Shown piece after piece: positions 8,821 to 17,808 of a DNA stretch of 64,000 nt (position 1 is the first letter of the stretch; the number at the start of each line of letters is the position of its first letter). The DNA comes from Streptomyces sp. NBC_01341 (GTDB lineage Bacteria > Actinomycetota > Actinomycetes > Streptomycetales > Streptomycetaceae), in assembly GCF_035946055.1 (NCBI RefSeq), contig NZ_CP108364.1, positions 4,650,001 through 4,714,000 on the forward strand. The letters are read 5' to 3'. The notes beneath the pieces are model-generated. The model saw only the letters and a list, made by a program, of their open reading frames with translations, was not told where the DNA came from and did no database searches. The translations under genes were made by a program, and so were the position numbers.

Positions 8821-9298
8821 CCGCTAAGGTTGTTGCCAACTGGACGAAGAACCATTATCAGCCATGCCCCGAGTCCCTCCGGGTGTCGGGTAAACGATCG
8901 CGGAGTCGGACCCGGCGGCCCCGTTGCCGCGAAAGACATCGCGGGGGCACCGGCCTTCAAGGCCGCGAAAGCGTTGACCAGGCCGGCCGCCCAGGGTGAG
9001 GCGCGAAAATTGGGCGGTCCAGGCGGCTCCGGTGCTGGGGAGCCTTCGCGGATGGGCGGAAGCGAAGCTCCTGGCATGAATGGGCGACTTCGTTCGTAAC
9101 CCCGCACGCCAAGAGCTTCGCCGCTTCGCGCGGTCGATCCCCGCGCACACCCTGCCACTCCGCCGGCCACAGGCTCACGCACGGTGAGCTTCAGTCCGGC
9201 TGCCCTTCAACCAGAGGAAGAGCGACGTGTACGCCGAGATCCACAGCCGGGCGTTTCTGCGCGGGCCTGCACGAAATAATCCTACGGGTCAGGTTGAA
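8821..9298. other. 478-bp interval without a convincing gene
   Basis: Open frames exist on both strands, but none has a plausible ribosome site with recognisable protein sequence. Composition is less biased than in flanking genes. Nothing else identified. Confidence 0.4.
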
Positions 9299-9598
9299 CT
9301 ACTCCGCCCAGTACCGGTACCAGAGGGCCGAGGTGCCGTCGCCGTTCGGCGTGCAGTAGAAGTACTCCTGCCCATCGGCGCTGCCCGAGGTACTGCCGTA
9401 GACGGCCTGGTTGTTCCTCGCGGCGTCGATCTCGCAGGTGTTCTCACCGGTGTGGGGGTCCGTGGCGTTGGGCGTGATCCGCACATTGATGTACCCGTTG
9501 GCGGCCGCTTGAGCCGCCCCCGCACCTGCGGTCAGCAGGCCGGTCATTGCGACCCCGGCCACCATCATCCCCGCCGCCGCGCGCACTGTCTTCTTCAC
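9299..9598 (-). CDS. small secreted protein of unknown function
   Basis: With the GTG start at 9598 (AAGGGA 9 nt upstream) the product is 99 residues beginning with a typical Sec signal peptide: basic KK, hydrophobic VAGVAMTGLLTAG, and an AQA-A cleavage site. An ATG at 9607 sits directly on the ribosome site and is less likely. The mature part is about 67 residues, contains two cysteines (ENTCEID and YFYCTPN) that probably form one disulfide, and is rich in aromatic and small polar residues, ending WYRYWAE. I do not recognise the family. Small extracellular proteins like this are common in Streptomyces; function unknown. Confidence 0.75.
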   Translation of the reverse strand: MKKTVRAAAGMMVAGVAMTGLLTAGAGAAQAAANGYINVRITPNATDPHTGENTCEIDAARNNQAVYGSTSGSADGQEYFYCTPNGDGTSALWYRYWAE

Positions 9599-9873
9599 GC
9601 AGTCCATTCCCTTCTCACGTAAAGAGCATGATCTGACATGGATGTGACTGGCAATCAGATCCACTGTCAGTAGCACGTCTCTCGCCGACGTCCAGGTTCA
9701 CTCATTCGTCGAACAGGGGACACGTCACATGAACGCAGAGGTCGGCGCCGCTCATCCGGCACCGGCTGACCCTGAACGGAGAGAGGCATGTGCCGAGTCG
9801 TCCGCCAGGAATTCCCCCAGTGGTTGACCGCTGCCCGCACCTCTGGCGCCTTCTGACATGATCGCGCCGAGGG

Positions 9874-10653
9874 TCACACCCGCAGGACCTCGATGCCCAG
9901 CGCGCTGAACTCCTCGACGACGTCCGCCGGTGCGTCCCGGTCCGTGACCAGGACCGACACGGCGCCGGTCTCGCACACCTGGGCGAAGGCCCGGCGCCCG
10001 AGTTTCGACGAGTCGGCCACCACGATGACCGTGCCCGCGCACTCGGCGAGAGCCCGGTTGGCACCCGCCTCGGACTCGTCGTGCGTGGCCGCGCCGAAGC
10101 GCGGGTGCACGGCGTCCACGCCGAGGATCGTGTAGTCGAGCGCGAGGGTGCGCAGGACGGAGTCGACCAGGGGGCCGACGAGTTCGTACGAGTTCGGCCT
10201 GGCCACCCCGCCGGTGACGACGATCTTCACCTGGGGGCGGACCGCGAGCTCGTTGGCGATGTTGATCGCGTTGGTCACCACGGTCAGCGCCGTGCCGCCG
10301 CCCGCGGGTTCGGGCCGCACGGCCAGCTCCCTGGCCACCTCGGAGGTCGTCGTGCCGCCGTTGATGCCCACGGTGGAACCGGAGGGGACGAGTTCTGCCG
10401 CGGCCTTGGCGATGCGCTGCTTCTCGTCGGCCCTGCGGGCCGCCTTGTACCGCAGCGGCAGGTCGTAGGCGACGGTGCTCACCACCGCGCCGCCCCGGGT
10501 GCGGGTCAGGAGGTTCTGCCGCGCCAGTTCGTCCAGGTCGCGGCGGACGGTGGCGGGGGAGCAGCCGAGCTGTTCGGCCGCTTCGAGTACGTCGAGGTGG
10601 CCCTGGTCGCCGAGGATCTCCAGCAGCCGGGTCCATCGTGTGTGCGCCGCCAC
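9874..10653 (-). CDS. DeoR/GlpR-family transcriptional regulator
   Basis: A 259-residue protein starting at GTG 10653 behind a strong GGAGGAG. The N-terminal HTH contains LDVLEAAEQLGCSPATVRRDLDELARQ and LLTRTRGGAV, the DeoR signature. The C-terminal domain is the phosphosugar-sensing DeoRC fold with GSTVGINGGTTTSEVA, VVTNAINIANEL, VVTGGVARPNSYELVGP and VDAVHPRFGAATHDESEA. It is 29 bp downstream of the aldolase gene on the same strand, so the two probably form an operon and the regulator senses a sugar phosphate handled by the aldolase. Ligand not known. Confidence 0.93.
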   Translation of the reverse strand: MAAHTRWTRLLEILGDQGHLDVLEAAEQLGCSPATVRRDLDELARQNLLTRTRGGAVVSTVAYDLPLRYKAARRADEKQRIAKAAAELVPSGSTVGINGGTTTSEVARELAVRPEPAGGGTALTVVTNAINIANELAVRPQVKIVVTGGVARPNSYELVGPLVDSVLRTLALDYTILGVDAVHPRFGAATHDESEAGANRALAECAGTVIVVADSSKLGRRAFAQVCETGAVSVLVTDRDAPADVVEEFSALGIEVLRV

Positions 10654-10682
10654 CTGGTCTCCTCCTTGCTCGGAGCGAAACC

Positions 10683-11525
10683 CTATCGCCCGGGGCGGGC
10701 GAGTATCTCCAGCAGGCGGGCCACCTCTGCGGCGACGGCGTCGCGGGCGGGACCGAGGTAGGCGCGGGGGTCGGCGGCGTCCGCGTGGGTGTCCAGGTAT
10801 GCGCGGACGGCGCGCGTGAACAGCTTGTTGAGGTGGGTGGAGATGTTGACCTTCGTCATGCCCGCGGCGATCGCCTCGGTGAGGCCCTGGTCGCCGACAC
10901 CGGAGGAGCCGTGCAGGACGAGCGGGACGCCCACCGAGTCGCGCAGCCGGGTGATGAGCGCGAAGTCGAGGGCGGCGTCGCGGGTCAGCATCGCGTGGGA
11001 ACTGCCGACGGCCACGGCGAGGGCGTCGACGCCCGTGGCCTCGACGAACGCGCGCGCCTCGTCCGGATCCGTGCGCACACCGGGTGCGTGCGCCCCGTCC
11101 TTGCCGCCGATCTCGCCGAGTTCGGCCTCCACCCACACCCCTTGGCCGTGGCAGTAGTCGGTGATCTCCCGGGTGGCGGCCACGTTGTCGTCGTAGGGCA
11201 GCTTCGACGCGTCGAACATCACCGAGGTGAAGCCGAGCCGGACGGCCTCGCGCACCAGCCCGGCCGACTCGGCGTGGTCGAGGTGCACGGCCACGGGTAC
11301 GTCTGCGGCCCGGGCGACGGCGAGCGAGGCGAGGCCGATCGCTTCGAGGGTGCCGTGATAGCGGGCGGTGTTCTCGCTGACCTGCAGGATGACCGGCAGC
11401 CGGGCCGTCTCCGCCCCGCGCGCGATGGCCTGCGCGTGTTCGATCTGCACCACGTTGAAGGCCCCGACGCCGGCCGCGCCGGTGCGGGCGCCGTGGGTGA
11501 TGTCACCGGTGGATATGAGCGGCAT
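10683..11525 (-). CDS. class II (zinc) aldolase of the fructose/tagatose-bisphosphate aldolase family
   Basis: A 280-residue protein starting MPLISTGDI at ATG 11525 (GAAGGAAG upstream). It fits the GatY/KbaY/FbaA family: GAFNVVQIEHAQAI, the Zn/catalytic motif AVHLDHAES (Asp 83, His 84), a WVEAELGEIGGKDG glycine loop, His 177 in GSSHAM and His 205 in VLHGSSG, completing the three zinc histidines. It would cleave or form a ketose 1,6-bisphosphate with dihydroxyacetone phosphate. Pairing with a DeoR regulator points to an inducible sugar-catabolic role (tagatose- or inositol-type) rather than the glycolytic enzyme. No kinase or transporter partner lies nearby. Confidence 0.9.
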   Translation of the reverse strand: MPLISTGDITHGARTGAAGVGAFNVVQIEHAQAIARGAETARLPVILQVSENTARYHGTLEAIGLASLAVARAADVPVAVHLDHAESAGLVREAVRLGFTSVMFDASKLPYDDNVAATREITDYCHGQGVWVEAELGEIGGKDGAHAPGVRTDPDEARAFVEATGVDALAVAVGSSHAMLTRDAALDFALITRLRDSVGVPLVLHGSSGVGDQGLTEAIAAGMTKVNISTHLNKLFTRAVRAYLDTHADAADPRAYLGPARDAVAAEVARLLEILARPGR

Positions 11526-11934
11526 GGGCTTCCTTCGCGGGGCGGGATGCGTGAATCCAGGCGAGTGATGCTCGAAGTTGCTCATTTATAGCGTGTATCA
11601 AGCAGGTATGAAACAGGGATTGCTTCTGAGGGCCCTCTTGCGCGGTGCCGTCGCGGGATGTGCGGTGGGAGGCCGGGGGCAGAGCCCTCGCCCCGCGTGC
11701 GTAACCGGGTGCACCTTGCCCCTGACGGTCGCGCGGAGGTCCGCGAGGAGGCGGCCCAGTACACCGTGCGGTCGACGTCCTTGTGCCGCGAGGACCTGTT
11801 CGACGGCCGGCCCGTCGGCGACGGCCGCGTGCAGGCCGGCTCGGGTCACCGACCGCCCGCGACCGCGGGTGCCCTCGACGGCCCGCCGGTCCACGACGAG
11901 GCGGGGCAAGGGAAGCTGTCGGGCCCGTGCCCGG
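11526..11934. other. aldolase operon leader and gene-poor stretch
   Basis: On the minus strand a TATAAA element with an upstream TTTCAT 17 nt away lies near 11585-11610 and could drive the aldolase-DeoR operon. The rest, up to the XRE gene end at 11935, holds no supportable gene. Confidence 0.35.
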
Positions 11935-12843
11935 TCAGGTCATCGCCTGGGTGCCGATGACGCCGAGCAGCTTCAGCCGCTCGGCGGCCTCGCTGCCCGG
12001 CGCCGCCGTGTAGGCCACCACGCGCAGGTCGCTCCCCGCGGCGACGAGGATGTCGCAGTCGAGGCTGAGGGTGCCCACCTCGGGGTGGACGACGCTCTTG
12101 CTGCCGGATGCGTGTGTCCCCACGATCCCCGAGTCCCACAGCTCCGCGAAGGCGGGGGAGACCGACCGCAGATCCCTGACCAGGGACCGCAGTTCGTGGT
12201 CTGCGGGGTACCGGCCGGTCGCGGCCCTGAGGTCCGCGACGGTGGTGGTCTCGAAGGCGGACCGCTGCTCGGAGGTCTGGCGCACCCTTCCGGTCCGTCC
12301 GGCGAAGTGACGCCAGACGATGTTGCGTTCGCGTCCGCGCAGGGTGGACGGGTCGCCGAACAACGCCGCCCACTGCTGGTTCCACTCGACGAGGTTCCAC
12401 GCGGCGTCGTGCACGCTCAGCGGTGCGCCTGCCAACTGGTCGAGCAGCCGGCGGAGTCCCGGCGGGATGTGGGACGAGACGTGCCCGGGGCCCGGCTCGG
12501 GCTGCCCGGCGAGCCGGTACAGATACGTGCGTTCGTCGGCGGACAGGCGCAGGGCGCGGGCCAGTGAGGCGAGCACCTGGGGCGAGGGCGAGGTGGCCCG
12601 GCCCTGTTCGAGGCGGGTGATGTAGTCGACGGACAGGGCGGCGAGCCGGGCCAGTTCCTCGCGCCGGAGCCCCGCCGCACGCCGCACCCCTCCGGCGGGC
12701 AGTCCGACCGTCTCGGGTGCGATCCTGTCGCGCCAGCCGTGCAGCGCTCGCCCCAGGTCGTTGGACTCGGCCCGGTTTCCGGACGGGCCGGCCGGCGGAG
12801 CCTGCGGCGCGCCGTGCGTGGATGCGTCCTCGGAAGTGCTCAC
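11935..12843 (-). CDS. XRE-family regulator with MmyB-like ligand-binding domain
   Basis: A 302-residue protein. After a Pro/Ala-rich N-terminus, an XRE helix-turn-helix spans about residues 45-105 (VRRAAGLRREELARLAALSVDYITRLEQGR, with ADERTYLYRLAG after it). The C-terminal half is the MmyB-type PAS-like domain (NLVEWNQQWAALFGDPS, RNIVWRHFA, LRSLVRDLR, VHPEVGTLSLDCDIL). Such proteins in Streptomyces usually regulate a divergently placed dehydrogenase gene, which is the arrangement here (SDR at 12982). GTG 12843 lies a few bases after a GATACT -10-like element and may be leaderless. Ligand unknown. Confidence 0.9.
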   Translation of the reverse strand: MSTSEDASTHGAPQAPPAGPSGNRAESNDLGRALHGWRDRIAPETVGLPAGGVRRAAGLRREELARLAALSVDYITRLEQGRATSPSPQVLASLARALRLSADERTYLYRLAGQPEPGPGHVSSHIPPGLRRLLDQLAGAPLSVHDAAWNLVEWNQQWAALFGDPSTLRGRERNIVWRHFAGRTGRVRQTSEQRSAFETTTVADLRAATGRYPADHELRSLVRDLRSVSPAFAELWDSGIVGTHASGSKSVVHPEVGTLSLDCDILVAAGSDLRVVAYTAAPGSEAAERLKLLGVIGTQAMT

Positions 12844-12981
12844 CTCTTCAGTATCGGGGCGGAGCCGCCGAACAGCCTGGTACTGCCGGTCCACCCGCTG
12901 GAGCGGGCACTCCCTGTGGTGCGGCGGCACGAGCAGGCTGGAGCCACGAACCGTCCGTACGCAGAACACGGGAGCACAGCC

Positions 12982-13677
12982 ATGACGACCACCCTCATCA
13001 CCGGAGCGAACAAGGGCCTCGGCTACGAGACCGCCCGCCGTCTCGTCGAGGCGGGGCACACCGTCTACGTCGGCGCGCGGGATGCCCGGCGCGGCGAGGA
13101 GGCCGCCGAGAAGCTCGAGGCCCGGTTCGTCCGGATCGACGTCACGGACGAGGATTCCGTCCAGGCCGCCGCCGCATTCGTTCGTGAGGAGGCCGGCCGG
13201 CTGGACGTCCTGGTGAACAACGCGGGGATCGCCGGTGCCCGCAAGGCGGTCGGCGAGGTGACGGGCGCCGACATGCGCGACACGTTCGACACGAACGTCT
13301 TCGGGGCCGTCCGCGTCACCCGCGCCTTCCTGCCGCTGCTGGAGGGCGGGCCGTCCCCCGTCGTCGTCAACGTGAGCAGCGGGCTCGGCTCGCTCGCCGC
13401 GACGAACGACCCGGACCGCATCGAGTTCACCGTGCCGGCGCTCGCCTACTGCTCCTCCAAGACGGCCCTGGTCATGGTGACTTCGCAGTACGCGAAGGCG
13501 TTCCCCGGCATCCGCTTCAATGCCGTCGACCCTGGCTACACCGCCACCGACCTCAACGGCCACACCGGCACCAACACGGTGGAGGAGGGCGCGGACATCA
13601 TCGTCCGCATGGCGTCCATCGGAGCCGACGGCCCTACCGGGGGGTTCTTCGACGCGGACGGCCCCGCCGCCTGGTGA
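12982..13677 (+). CDS. short-chain dehydrogenase/reductase
   Basis: A 231-residue SDR oxidoreductase: cofactor motif TGANKGLG at the N-terminus, acidic/neutral region VGARDARR after beta-2 (consistent with NADP(H)), NNAG, catalytic Ser in NVSSGLGS, and YCSSK as the YxxxK dyad, followed by VDPGYTATDLN. ATG 12982 has GGAGCACAGCC upstream. It is divergent from the MmyB-type XRE regulator, its likely controller. Substrate unknown. The long upstream in-frame extension has no coding character. Confidence 0.92.
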   Translation: MTTTLITGANKGLGYETARRLVEAGHTVYVGARDARRGEEAAEKLEARFVRIDVTDEDSVQAAAAFVREEAGRLDVLVNNAGIAGARKAVGEVTGADMRDTFDTNVFGAVRVTRAFLPLLEGGPSPVVVNVSSGLGSLAATNDPDRIEFTVPALAYCSSKTALVMVTSQYAKAFPGIRFNAVDPGYTATDLNGHTGTNTVEEGADIIVRMASIGADGPTGGFFDADGPAAW

Positions 13678-13743
13678 CCCCGCTCCCGGGGGCGGGCGGA
13701 GAAATCGCTGGGCTGGTGCCCCGTGTGCCCGTACGGTGCGCGC

Positions 13744-13983
13744 ATGACAACACAGCTCCGTCTGGAGCAGGTGACCCCGGCCAACGTCCTCGACGCGTGC
13801 CGCCTGCAGGTCGCACCCGAGCAGGAACGGTTCGTCGCCTCGGTCGCCAGGTCACTCGCCGAGGCGTACGCCGACCCCGGTACGGCCTGGCCCCGGCTGG
13901 TCCACTACGGTGACCGGCTGGTCGGCTTCGTGATGGCCTTCCAGAGCGAGGACCAGGTGATCGGCGAGCTGGACCTGCCGTAG
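13744..13983 (+). pseudogene. GNAT acetyltransferase with internal in-frame deletion
   Basis: The 79-residue reading frame begins MTTQLRLEQVTPANVLDAC and continues LVGFVMAFQ, the N-terminal part of a Streptomyces GNAT acetyltransferase, then jumps to QVIGELDLP, which resembles the extreme C-terminus of the same family (where a GELDL ending is usual). The central acetyl-CoA-binding region (RxxGxG/A motif) is absent, so the product cannot be a working acetyltransferase. Full-length relatives are about 150-160 residues. This is inferred from remembered family sequence; an intact start and stop mean it could still be expressed. The cut lies near 13947-13955. Confidence 0.6.
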
Positions 13984-14183
13984 GGCCTGCCGGCCGGTGG
14001 TCCGCGCCGCCGTCCGCTCCGGCGGCCGGCCGGTGATCCACATGCGGTCCGCAGGCGGGGGCGCGAGTATCGGCTTACGGGCGGTGGCCCGGCCGCGCCT
14101 CGGCCCTCTCGGGCCGGTTCTCCCTTCCGGGCGCTCCGGTCCACCTCCCGGCCCAGCCGCCAGGGGGGTCTGGAGGAAATCGG

Positions 14184-15167
14184 ATGCCGAGGCCCCTGTG
14201 GACCGGAGCGATCAGCTTCGGCCTGGTCACCATTCCCATCAAGGTGGTCTCCGCCACCGAGAACCACTCGATCTCCTTCCACCAGTACCACCGGGAGGAC
14301 ATGGGGCGGATCCGCACGCGCAAGGTGTGCGAGCTCGACGGCGAGGTCCTCACCCAGGAGGAGATCGGCAAGGGCTACGAGATCGCCAAGGACCGGACCG
14401 TGCCCGTCACGGACGAGGAACTCGACCGGATGCCGCTGCCGACGGCGAAGGCCATCGACATCGTGGCGTTCGTCGACGCCGACAGCATCGATCCCGTCCG
14501 GATCAGCGACAGCTACTACCTCGCGGTCGACGGCCAGGTCGCGGCCAAGCCGTACACCCTGCTGCGCAAGGCCCTGGAGCGCAGCGACAAGGTCGCCGTG
14601 GCGAAGTTCGCCTGGCACAACCGTGAGCGGCTGGGACTCCTGCGGGTGCGGGACGACGCGATCGTGCTGCACTCCATGCGGTGGCCGGACGAGATCCGCA
14701 GCCCCGAATCGCTGGCCCCCCGGGAGACGGAGCTGGACGAGGACGAGATCGAGCGGGCCGTGCAGCTCACCGACAGCATGGCCCTGGACGGCATCTCCGG
14801 CTTCCGCGACCGCTACCGGGAGGCGCTGGAGGAGCTGATCGCGGCCAAGTCCGAGGGCAAGCCCCTGCCGGCCGCGCCGGGCGGCGAGGAGGAGGAGCCG
14901 GGCAAGGTCATGGACCTGATGGCGGCGCTGAACGCCTCGGTGAAGGCGGCGAAGGAGACGCGGGGCGAGGACGCCACCGTGCACGAGATGACGCCCGGCA
15001 AGCCCCGCACCCGGAAGAAGGCGGCGTCGGCGCCCCGGAAGACGGCGGCCGGGAAGACGTCTGCGCGCAAGACCGCCGCCAAGAAGACCGCTTCGGCTTC
15101 CGGGAAGTCGGCGGCGAAGAAGCAGCCGGCCAGGAAGACGGCGGCGAGGAAGCGGACGGCCTCCTGA
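14184..15167 (+). CDS. ku: Ku protein, non-homologous end joining
   Basis: A 327-residue bacterial Ku: RPLWTGAISFGLVTIPIKVVSAT at the N-terminus, the core beta-barrel (RIRTRKVCELDGEVL, GKGYEIAKD), and the arch region AKFAWHNRERLGLLR. Homodimeric Ku rings bind broken DNA ends and recruit the ligase. The last ~60 residues are a lysine/alanine-rich histone-H1-like tail (KTAAGK, KKTASA, RKTAARKR), typical of actinobacterial Ku and probably DNA-binding. ATG 14184 follows GGAGGAAATCGG. It converges on an ATP-dependent ligase gene 50 bp away. Confidence 0.96.
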   Translation: MPRPLWTGAISFGLVTIPIKVVSATENHSISFHQYHREDMGRIRTRKVCELDGEVLTQEEIGKGYEIAKDRTVPVTDEELDRMPLPTAKAIDIVAFVDADSIDPVRISDSYYLAVDGQVAAKPYTLLRKALERSDKVAVAKFAWHNRERLGLLRVRDDAIVLHSMRWPDEIRSPESLAPRETELDEDEIERAVQLTDSMALDGISGFRDRYREALEELIAAKSEGKPLPAAPGGEEEEPGKVMDLMAALNASVKAAKETRGEDATVHEMTPGKPRTRKKAASAPRKTAAGKTSARKTAAKKTASASGKSAAKKQPARKTAARKRTAS

Positions 15168-15189
15168 CCCGCTCCGCCGCCCCGTCCGC

Positions 15190-15222
15190 TGTGGGTGAGG
15201 GGCCCCGGCGGCGGCCCCCTCA
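15190..15222. terminator. GC-rich hairpin between ku and the ligase gene
   Basis: A near-perfect repeat (TGAGGGGCC / GGCCCCCTCA, one bulged C) lies between the convergent genes and reaches the ligase stop codon; it likely terminates in both directions. Confidence 0.5.
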
Positions 15223-16179
15223 GCCGATGTCGTCCGGCGCGAGATCGGGCCGCAACCGGTGCCAGGAAGGATGGCGCAGCCGCCCGGCCTTCGTGCGGGT
15301 CGCGTACCCCACCTCACCGACCAGCCGCGGCAGCACCCACCGGGCGCCCGCGACCCGCGGATCCTCGTCGAAGGGGCACGTGCCGACGGCGGCCACGTCG
15401 AGCAGTCCCGCGAGCCGGGTCCGCTCGGCGTCGCTCCACCCCGTGCCGACGCTGCCGGCGTACCGGAACCCGCCCGGGTGCCGCTCACCCACGAGCAGCG
15501 CGCCCGGCAGGCCACCGAGACGGCCGCGTCCCGGCACCCAGCCGCCGACGATCACGTCGACCGTGCGCACGTGCCGGATCTTGATCCAGGTACGCGCCCG
15601 GACCCCGGGCTCGTACACCGACGTCAGCCGCTTGGCGATGACGCCTTCCAGTCCGGCCTTCCGCGTCATGGCCAGCGCGCTCTCGCCGTGTCCGACGACG
15701 GCCGCGGGCGTCGACCAGTGGGGACCGTCGAGCCTCAGAGCCTCCAGCGCCGCACGCCGTTCGGCGTAGGGCCGGGCCGTCAGGCTCGTCCCGTCCAGGA
15801 ACACGACGTCGAACAACACCAGGTGAGCGGGGACCGACTCGGCCATGCGGGCGGCCTTCTGCGGGGAGCCGGAGAGCCCCATCCGCGACTGCAGCCGCTC
15901 GAAGTCACCGCGCCCCTGGCTGTCCAGAGCGACGATCTCGCCGTCCAGCACCGCCGGAACGCCGCCCAGAGCCGCCCCGAGCGCCGCCAGATCCGGATAG
16001 GCGGGGGTGATGTCGGCGCCCGACCTGGCCAGCAGCCGGAGCGTTCCGTCCCCCTCCGCGTAGGCCATGGCGCGCTGGCCGTCCTGCTTCACCTCGTACG
16101 CCCACCGGTCGTCGGAGGCTGCGGACGGCAGGCGGCCCGGGGTGGCGAGCATCGGGGCGATACGGGGCAAGGAGGCCAT
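15220..16179 (-). CDS. ATP-dependent DNA ligase (LigC/LigD-ligase-domain type)
   Basis: A 319-residue stand-alone ligase. Motif I is EVKQDGQR with Lys 31 as the AMP-accepting residue; motif III is VLFDVVFLDG, motif IV EGVIAKR and motif V WIKIRH, followed by the OB-fold domain (GWVPGRGRLGGLPGALLVG). No primase/polymerase or nuclease domain is attached, unlike mycobacterial LigD. Located tail-to-tail with ku, it presumably seals double-strand breaks with it; repair polymerase and nuclease would have to be supplied from elsewhere. Confidence 0.95.
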   Translation of the reverse strand: MASLPRIAPMLATPGRLPSAASDDRWAYEVKQDGQRAMAYAEGDGTLRLLARSGADITPAYPDLAALGAALGGVPAVLDGEIVALDSQGRGDFERLQSRMGLSGSPQKAARMAESVPAHLVLFDVVFLDGTSLTARPYAERRAALEALRLDGPHWSTPAAVVGHGESALAMTRKAGLEGVIAKRLTSVYEPGVRARTWIKIRHVRTVDVIVGGWVPGRGRLGGLPGALLVGERHPGGFRYAGSVGTGWSDAERTRLAGLLDVAAVGTCPFDEDPRVAGARWVLPRLVGEVGYATRTKAGRLRHPSWHRLRPDLAPDDIG

Positions 16180-16326
16180 GGCAGCACCATCTCAGCACCG
16201 CCCGCGCGGGGCCCGCGATCAGGGCCGGTGAGCCCGCGTAAATCGCCGTACGCCGACCCGGGGAGGCCGGTAAGGTGACGATCTTCGGAAGGCGCAGGCA
16301 TCCGGAGTCCCGAAGGCGCGACGCCC

Positions 16327-17088
16327 ATGAACCAGACCGCTCCCACCCGTGCCCGGCGCGAACTCCGCACCGCACTGGAGGACCTGTCCGCCGTCTTCGG
16401 CGGCATGACGGCCCGGCCGGACGAGACCAACTGCGAGTGCCACTGGGGCAGCGCGGAGGAGCTCGCCCTGCTGAAGGTGCCGGACGTGCCGCTCGATCCG
16501 GACCTGCTGCGGCGCACCTGGGAGGCCGTCGACTGGTCGGACCACCCCGCTGTGCTGCGCCGCATACTTCCGCAGTTCGCGACCGAGCTCGTCGCAGGCC
16601 GGGTGAAGCCGCTCTTCGACATGGGGAACGTCGGGCAGTCCTTCGGGCGGGGGCGCTGGCAGGAGTGGCCCGCCGCCCAGGCGGAGGCGGTCAGGACCTT
16701 CCTGCGGGCGTGGCTCACCGACGCGCTCCTGTCCGAGGACGCCCCCGTACCGGCGTACGAGGTGTTCGCGGTCTGCGCCGAGGGCTCGGGTACGGCCGTC
16801 CCGTGGCTGGCGGTGTGGGAGGAGACCGCGCATCCCGTGGCCGACCTGCGCCTGAGGGCGGCCGTGGAGCACTGGGAGTGCGAGCTGCTGGGGGACGCCC
16901 TTCCCTGGTACTCCTGGGAGGACGACGGCCCCGTCGTGGGGGAGATGACCGCCTGGCTGGTCAGGCACGCCCCGGCGCGGCTCAGGTCGGCGGGCGCGCC
17001 CGCCGGCCTGCTCCACCGGGTCCGGCTGCTGGGTCTCACGGGCGAAGCCCGCTGGGACGACCCGCACTGGCCGGGACACACGTACTGA
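16327..17088 (+). CDS. conserved hypothetical protein
   Basis: A 253-residue soluble protein I do not assign to a family. Visible features: an N-terminal helix with ALEDLSAVFGGM, a NCECHWGSAEELALL segment in which two Cys and a His could bind metal, Trp-rich stretches (RTWEAVDWSDHPAVLRR, WYSWEDDG), and no signal peptide or membrane helix. The overall all-helical look and length match a family widespread as hypothetical in Streptomyces. It converges on the isochorismatase-like gene with a shared terminator. Confidence 0.7.
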   Translation: MNQTAPTRARRELRTALEDLSAVFGGMTARPDETNCECHWGSAEELALLKVPDVPLDPDLLRRTWEAVDWSDHPAVLRRILPQFATELVAGRVKPLFDMGNVGQSFGRGRWQEWPAAQAEAVRTFLRAWLTDALLSEDAPVPAYEVFAVCAEGSGTAVPWLAVWEETAHPVADLRLRAAVEHWECELLGDALPWYSWEDDGPVVGEMTAWLVRHAPARLRSAGAPAGLLHRVRLLGLTGEARWDDPHWPGHTY

Positions 17089-17125
17089 CACGGGACGGAC
17101 CCGGTTCACCCTGGGGCCCGTGTCA
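17086..17125. terminator. inverted repeat carrying both convergent stop codons
   Basis: TGACACGGG (17086-17094) pairs with CCCGTGTCA (17117-17125). The left arm begins with the stop of the upstream gene and the right arm ends in the complementary stop of the minus-strand gene. The 22-nt loop has some further pairing potential. Confidence 0.5.
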
Positions 17126-17707
17126 GGCGGCGGACGGCGGCGGGGCGGTGAAGGTGACGTCGGCGGCGCGCGCGGTGACGTCCGCGTCCCGGCTGAGCGG
17201 CCACGCGGCCACCCGGGAGACGGCCGCCGCCGGGACGACGGGGCTGATGCCGGGCTCCGCCGGGATGTCGTACGTCGCGTGGGCGTCGTGCGGCAGCACG
17301 ACCCGGTAGGCGAGTGCCACGGCCGTACGCGCCGTGGCCTGCACGCACATCTCCGACATCAGGCCGCAGACGGCGAGCGAGTCCACCCCCGCCGAAGCCA
17401 ACAGGTCACCCAGCCCGGTCTCCTGGAAGGCGTCGTCGTGGGTCTTGCGGACCACCACTTCCGCCGGGCCGCTCCCGACGGGGTGGTGGAGCTCCCAGCC
17501 GGGGGTACCGGGCTCGTCGGGCGCTCCGGGATCTCCGTCGTTCTGGACGTGCACGACGAGCGCGCCGGCCGACCGGGCGCGGGCGATCAGGCCGGCCGTC
17601 CGGTCCACGAGGCGCAGGGCATCGGGCAGGGCGCCGTCACCGCCGACGAACGCTTTCTGCACGTCGACAACGAGCAGCGCCTGTACCGGACTTGTGTGAG
17701 TGGTCAT
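17123..17707 (-). CDS. isochorismatase-like cysteine hydrolase
   Basis: A 194-residue protein with the complete triad of the family: Asp 15 (ALLVVDVQKAF), Lys 88 (VVVRKTHDDAF) and Cys 121 (GLMSEMCVQATA) after the cis-peptide loop. Family members hydrolyse isochorismate, nicotinamide or related amides; WELHHPVGSG and the loops do not settle which. ATG 17707 was chosen because the triad Asp then lies at the expected residue 15; no clear ribosome site is visible. It is a single gene between two terminators. Confidence 0.88.
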   Translation of the reverse strand: MTTHTSPVQALLVVDVQKAFVGGDGALPDALRLVDRTAGLIARARSAGALVVHVQNDGDPGAPDEPGTPGWELHHPVGSGPAEVVVRKTHDDAFQETGLGDLLASAGVDSLAVCGLMSEMCVQATARTAVALAYRVVLPHDAHATYDIPAEPGISPVVPAAAVSRVAAWPLSRDADVTARAADVTFTAPPPSAA

Positions 17708-17808
17708 GCGGTCATGATGACGTGCGGCGCCGACGTCACGCCTCCGGAGCGTGCCCGGCGAGCGAGAGGCGCGGGGTGCAGACGTCCTGGGTCCGGCCGG
17801 CGGCCGCG

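Noticed and set aside
8830..9178. Short frames on both strands downstream of the TetR gene
   Set aside because: No ribosome site, no motif and no consistent codon bias.
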